23,457 bases of DNA. It comes from REEB95 sp035934235. Lineage in GTDB: Bacteria; Pseudomonadota; Alphaproteobacteria; ATCC43930; CGMCC-115725. Positions 16,541 through 23,457 of this stretch are shown here, in pieces. The position numbers were made by a program, and so were the translations under genes. The stretch's first letter is position 1. Each line of letters begins with the position of its first letter. The notes below the pieces were generated by a model. The model searched no databases, was not told the DNA's origin, and was given only the letters and a program-made list of their open reading frames with translations. Location of the stretch: the NCBI GenBank assembly GCA_035934235.1, contig DASYYB010000060.1, positions 1 through 23,457 of the forward strand, written 5' to 3'.

Positions 16541-17445
16541 TGCAAGTGCCGAAGGCGGTGCGCGTGGTCGAAGTCGGGCCGCGGGACGGGTTGCAGAACG
16601 AAGCCAAGACCGTGCCGACCGCGACCAAAATCGCGCTCATCGAACGTCTCGCCGACGCCGGCCTCAAGACCATCGAAGCCGGCAGTTTCGTCTCGCCCAA
16701 ATGGGTGCCGCAAATGGCCGATACCGCGGCGGTGATGCAGGCGCTGAAGCGCCGGCTGGGCGTCGCCTATCAAGTTCTGGTGCCGAACCTGCAAGGTTTC
16801 GAGGCGGCGCGCGCGGCCAAAGCTGACGAAGTCGCGATCTTTGCCGCCGCGTCCGAGACGTTCTCTCGCCGCAACATCAACTGCTCGATCGCCGAGAGCA
16901 TCGACCGGTTCGTGCCGGTGACGGAGGCGGCGAAGGCGGCGGGCGTTCGCGTGCGCGGCTATATCTCGTGCGTCGTCGATTGCCCTTATGAAGGCGCCGT
17001 GGCGCCGGCCGCGGTGGCGGACGTTGCGGCGCGGTTGCTCTCCCTCGGCTGCTATGAAATCTCGCTCGGCGATACCATCGGCAGCGGCACGCCGGCGCGC
17101 GTCGTCGCGATGATCGACACCGTGGCGCGCCGCGTGCCGCGCGAAAAGTTGGCCATCCATTGTCACGACACTTACGGCCAGGCGTTGGCGAATATCCTTG
17201 CCGCCCTCGAGAACGGCATTGCCACGGTCGACAGTTCGGTCGCCGGTCTCGGCGGTTGTCCCTATGCGCCCGGCGCTGCCGGCAATGTCGCCAGCGAGGA
17301 CGTGGTTTACATGCTTGACGGATTGCGCGTCGAACACGGCGTCGATCTCACCAAGCTCGCAGCCGCTGGCCGCTTCATCTCCGACGCGCTCGGCCGCGAG
17401 CCGGCGTCGAAATGTGCCAAGGCGCTGGCCGCGAAGGCCGCGTGA
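16540..17445 (+). CDS. liuE: Hydroxymethylglutaryl-CoA lyase
   Basis: A 301-residue TIM-barrel enzyme cleaving HMG-CoA to acetyl-CoA and acetoacetate, the last step of leucine breakdown. Motifs are VEVGPRDGLQNEAKTVPT (with Arg15 and Asp16), EAGSFVSPKWVPQMAD (46-61), SETFSRRNINCSIAES (105-120), the metal ligands His207 and His209 in LAIHCHDTYGQALANI, and the C-terminal signature GLGGCPYAPGAAGNVASED with active-site loop Cys240. ATG at 16540 has a strong GAAGGAGG seven bases upstream inside liuD. An in-frame reading to 16255 is overlap only. Its stop overlaps the DUF1489 ATG by one base (TGATG). No acetoacetate CoA-transferase gene is in the window, so acetoacetate use must be encoded elsewhere. 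Confidence 0.96.
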   Translation: MQVPKAVRVVEVGPRDGLQNEAKTVPTATKIALIERLADAGLKTIEAGSFVSPKWVPQMADTAAVMQALKRRLGVAYQVLVPNLQGFEAARAAKADEVAIFAAASETFSRRNINCSIAESIDRFVPVTEAAKAAGVRVRGYISCVVDCPYEGAVAPAAVADVAARLLSLGCYEISLGDTIGSGTPARVVAMIDTVARRVPREKLAIHCHDTYGQALANILAALENGIATVDSSVAGLGGCPYAPGAAGNVASEDVVYMLDGLRVEHGVDLTKLAAAGRFISDALGREPASKCAKALAAKAA

Positions 17446-17864
17446 TGGCGTTGCATCTCATCAAGATGGCGGTCGGCGTCGCCGATCTCGCCGAGCTCCG
17501 AAAATTGCAGAAGCTGCGGCGCAAGCAGCGCGGCAAGTCGGTGTTCTTCACGCGCAACATGCCGAAGCGCGTTGCGGAATTGCTCGACGGCGGTTCGATC
17601 TATTGGGTGATCAAGCGCCAGATCGCCGTGCGCCAGCGGCTCAAATCGTTCGCGCCGATCGTCGGCAAGGACGGCGAGAAACGCGTCGCCGTCGAGTACG
17701 CAATGCAGCTGGTGCCGGTGATGCCGCGGCCCTGCCGTCCGTTCCAGGGCTGGCGGTATTTGATGGCGAAGGACGCGCCGAAGGACCGGCCGGCTGGCGT
17801 CGATTCGGGCGAACACTTGCCGTCTAAACTGGCCAAGGAGCTGCGCGAGCTCGGCCTGCTCTAG
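17445..17864 (+). CDS. DUF1489-family protein
   Basis: A 139-residue basic cytoplasmic protein of the DUF1489 family, which as far as I know is largely restricted to Alphaproteobacteria and has no assigned function. Recognisable features are the N-terminal MALHLIKMAVGVADLAEL, a Lys/Arg-rich helix (LRKLQKLRRKQRGK), FFTRNMPKRVAELLDGGSIYWVIK, QIAVRQRLKSFAPI and MPRPCRPFQGWRYL. The family N-terminus places the start at 17445, whose ATG overlaps the HMG-CoA lyase stop by one base. It is the last gene of the leucine operon. The coupling could mean a link to this pathway or only shared transcription. No signal peptide or membrane segment. Confidence 0.87.
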   Translation: MALHLIKMAVGVADLAELRKLQKLRRKQRGKSVFFTRNMPKRVAELLDGGSIYWVIKRQIAVRQRLKSFAPIVGKDGEKRVAVEYAMQLVPVMPRPCRPFQGWRYLMAKDAPKDRPAGVDSGEHLPSKLAKELRELGLL

Positions 17865-17896
17865 CGAGCGTTTCGACCGATGCTCGCCTTTGGTCG
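17864..17896 (+). terminator. Candidate terminator of the leucine operon
   Basis: GCGAGC (17864-17869) can pair with GCTCGC (17882-17887), followed by CTTT. Alternatively CGACC (17874-17878) can pair with GGTCG (17892-17896). The two stems exclude each other and neither has a strong T-tract, so this is a weak terminator candidate between liu and rRNA transcription. Confidence 0.35.
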
Positions 17897-18039
17897 GCGG
17901 GGCCGTCGTCTCGGCCCGGGTTAAGCCTCTGAAACGACGCGTTTTTCCTCAGGCCGCCGCTTTCGGCTGCATGCTGCGGAATGCGAATCTGCAAGCGCTG
18001 AAAAACCCGGGAAAAGCGCCAATTTCCCGTGAGAAAGAC

Positions 18040-18068
18040 TTTACAAGCCCCGGCAAACGGCCTATATC
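18040..18068 (+). promoter_or_regulatory. rRNA operon promoter (sigma70 type)
   Basis: TTTACA (18040-18045) and TATATC (18063-18068) are separated by exactly 17 bases. A GC-rich discriminator (AGCCGCCC) follows, as in stringently controlled rRNA promoters. A-rich stretches about 15-45 bases upstream (GAAAAAC, GGGAAAAG) could act as an UP element. Transcription would start near 18075, leaving a leader of about 320 bases. Confidence 0.7.
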
Positions 18069-18218
18069 AGCCGCCCGGTCACCCGACGGGGTGGCCTCCG
18101 CGAACCAGGTTATGCCGCCACGCAGCGGTTTGGGCTGCGGGTGGTTTCGTCGGCTTCGATGCCGAGGTTTGGCATCGCCGGCCGACGGTTTGGATTGTGG
18201 CGCGCTCGTTGGCGCGGG

Positions 18219-18250
18219 CCCTTCGACGTGAAGGGTTGGATCTTTGACAT
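18219..18250 (+). promoter_or_regulatory. boxB-boxA-like rRNA antitermination site in the leader
   Basis: A perfect hairpin, CCCTTC (18219-18224) with GAAGGG (18230-18235), precedes TCTTTGACAT (18241-18250). The latter resembles the E. coli rrn boxA (TGCTCTTTAACA). The order boxB then boxA is that of known rRNA antitermination (nut-like) sites bound by NusB/S10. The same boxA-like decamer recurs in the spacer at 20309. Confidence 0.65.
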
Positions 18251-18396
18251 CGTTGAGAAGAGGAAGGGATGCGCAGGCGGCGGCGCCTTCGGTGCCGTAC
18301 GTATGCGCATTAGTAAGGAAGTCAATTCCGAGCCGATGCAAATCGTACGATGCCAGGACTTTGCCGGTCGATCCGCAAGGAAAGACCGGCGAGGCT

Positions 18397-20025
<1,629 letters not shown>

Positions 20026-20102
20026 GGGCTAGTAGCTCAGTTGGTTAGAGCGCGCGCTTGATAAGCGTGAGGTCGGAGGTTCAAATCCTCCCTGGCCCAC
20101 CA
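20026..20102 (+). tRNA. tRNA-Ile(GAT)
   Basis: A 77-base tRNA. GGGCTAG (20026-20032) pairs with CTGGCCC (20092-20098) with one G-T pair. Anticodon loop CTTGATAAG carries anticodon GAT, and the T-loop is GTTCAAATC. CCA is encoded. Standard position in the rRNA spacer. Confidence 0.98.
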
Positions 20103-20139
20103 GTTTCGCTGTCAGCGGTCAGCTGTCAGCTTGGAAGGC

Positions 20140-20215
20140 GGGGGTGTAGCTCAGTTGGGAGAGCGCCTGCTTTGCAAGCAGGAGGTCAGCGGTTCGATTC
20201 CGCTCACCTCCACCA
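20140..20215 (+). tRNA. tRNA-Ala(TGC)
   Basis: A 76-base tRNA. GGGGGTG (20140-20146) pairs with CACCTCC (20205-20211) with one G-T pair. The D-loop is AGCTCAGTTGGGAGAGC, the anticodon loop TTTGCAA carries TGC, and the T-loop is GTTCGATTC. CCA is encoded. Confidence 0.98.
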
Positions 20216-20452
20216 GATTCGGACCTCACGTGATCAGCGTGACGGGCGATCTGCAGTGGATCGGGAGAAGCAACGGTTTGCGCCGGCGATTAGGGTCGCG
20301 GGCGCCGGTCTTTGACATGGTGAAGAGGGAGTATCCGAAGCGGCAAACGCCGGACATTCGCGTCCGCGCGGCGGCGGCTTCGGGAGAATGAAGAGTGTCT
20401 TCACGTGAGATGCGTCGTTGCGGGGCTTCGCCCTGCAAGCGACGGGTTTTGC
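20216..20452 (+). other. tRNA-Ala to 23S spacer with boxA-like site and processing stems
   Basis: TCTTTGACAT (20309-20318) repeats the boxA-like element of the leader and is again preceded by a stem, CCGGCG (20283-20288) with CGCCGG (20303-20308). An inverted repeat CTCACGTGA (20225-20233) / TCACGTGAG (20401-20409) brackets it. A strong bulged hairpin (about 20414-20443, loop around CTTCG) lies directly before 23S. Confidence 0.6.
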
Positions 20453-23209
<2,757 letters not shown>

Positions 23210-23211
23210 GC

Positions 23212-23233
23212 CCGTACGCCGCAAGGCGTGCGG
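23212..23233 (+). other. Hairpin in the 23S-5S spacer
   Basis: CCGTACGCC (23212-23220) pairs with GGCGTGCGG (23225-23233) with one G-T pair around a GCAA tetraloop, directly after 23S. A second imperfect stem (GCGAAGCCC with GGGCCTCGC, about 23253-23275) follows. Probably processing structures. Confidence 0.6.
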
Positions 23234-23330
23234 ACCCTGTTGCTTGCAGAGCGAAGCCCCGTTTGGGCCTCGCACTGTGGACATCATCGCGCGAAGGCGC
23301 TCTTCATTCTCGTCGTTTACGGAGCTTGAT

Positions 23331-23450
23331 TGGCTTGGTGGTTATGGCGAGGGAGTAAGCACCCGATCCCATCCCGAACTCGGCCGTGAAAGCCCTCAGC
23401 GCCGATGGTACTGTGTCTTAAGACACGGGAGAGTAGGTCGCTGCCAAGCC
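23331..23450 (+). rRNA. rrf: 5S ribosomal RNA
   Basis: Helix I is GGCTTGG (23332-23338) with CCAAGCC (23444-23450). Conserved internal segments GATCCCATCCCGAACTCGG, GTGAAA, GCGCCGATGGTACTGTG and GGGAGAGTAGGTCGCTGCCA are present. CTTGAT (23325-23330) and ATCAAG (23452-23457) extend the terminal stem as a precursor-processing helix. The window ends directly after it. Confidence 0.96.
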
Positions 23451-23457
23451 TATCAAG

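Larger units (their letters stand above)
17897..18396 (+). other. rRNA operon upstream region and 5' leader
   Basis: About 500 bases without a convincing gene. It holds the promoter at 18040-18068, a boxB/boxA-like element at 18219-18250 and a hairpin just before 16S. In that hairpin GCCGGTC (18363-18369) pairs with GACCGGC (18384-18390). CCGGTC can alternatively pair with GACCGG at 19884-19889 after the 16S gene, which would form a 16S-enclosing processing stem. Open frames across the region cross the promoter and lack family resemblance, so I do not call them genes. Confidence 0.75.

Overview
The window looks like chromosomal DNA of an alphaproteobacterium. The evidence is a high-GC backbone, a 16S rRNA of alphaproteobacterial type (about 1.48 kb), tRNA-Ile(GAT) and tRNA-Ala(TGC) in the rRNA spacer, an ATP12-type F1-ATPase chaperone, a DUF1489 protein and a malic enzyme fused to a phosphotransacetylase-like domain. 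The order is not certain; a Rhodospirillales- or Rhizobiales-like lineage is plausible.

Left part (1-6829, all minus strand): lipB; an HtrA/DegP-like periplasmic protease coupled to rarA by an ATGA overlap; two small exported proteins (a Sel1-repeat protein and a YXWQ-type Trp/Tyr-rich protein); an RluA-family pseudouridine synthase coupled by ATGA to an ATP12 chaperone; and the N-terminal two fifths of a propionyl-CoA carboxylase beta chain that runs off the left edge.

Middle (6880-17864): tRNA-Leu(GAG), maeB and an overlapping SRPBCC-domain gene run rightward and end at a large hairpin, facing a convergent gene for a His-rich periplasmic Spy/LTXXQ-type protein. Divergent from that gene starts a tightly packed leucine/isovalerate catabolic operon: isovaleryl-CoA dehydrogenase, an unrecognised AT-rich gene, methylcrotonyl-CoA carboxylase beta, methylglutaconyl-CoA hydratase, methylcrotonyl-CoA carboxylase alpha, HMG-CoA lyase and DUF1489. 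Genes overlap or are separated by at most one base. Together the enzymes would take isovaleryl-CoA to acetyl-CoA and acetoacetate.

Right part (17865-23457): a complete rRNA operon, leader-16S-tRNA-Ile-tRNA-Ala-23S-5S. It has a well-formed sigma70-type promoter, boxB/boxA-like antitermination signals in both the leader and the spacer, and several processing stems. The window ends just after 5S.

Most of the window is ordinary core genome. I saw no CRISPR array, insertion sequence, phage gene or clear defence system. The one real anomaly is the 200-residue gene at 11565-12167. It is much more AT-rich than its neighbours and sits, translationally coupled, inside the leucine operon. It is the best candidate for something undescribed, but nothing in the sequence establishes its function.
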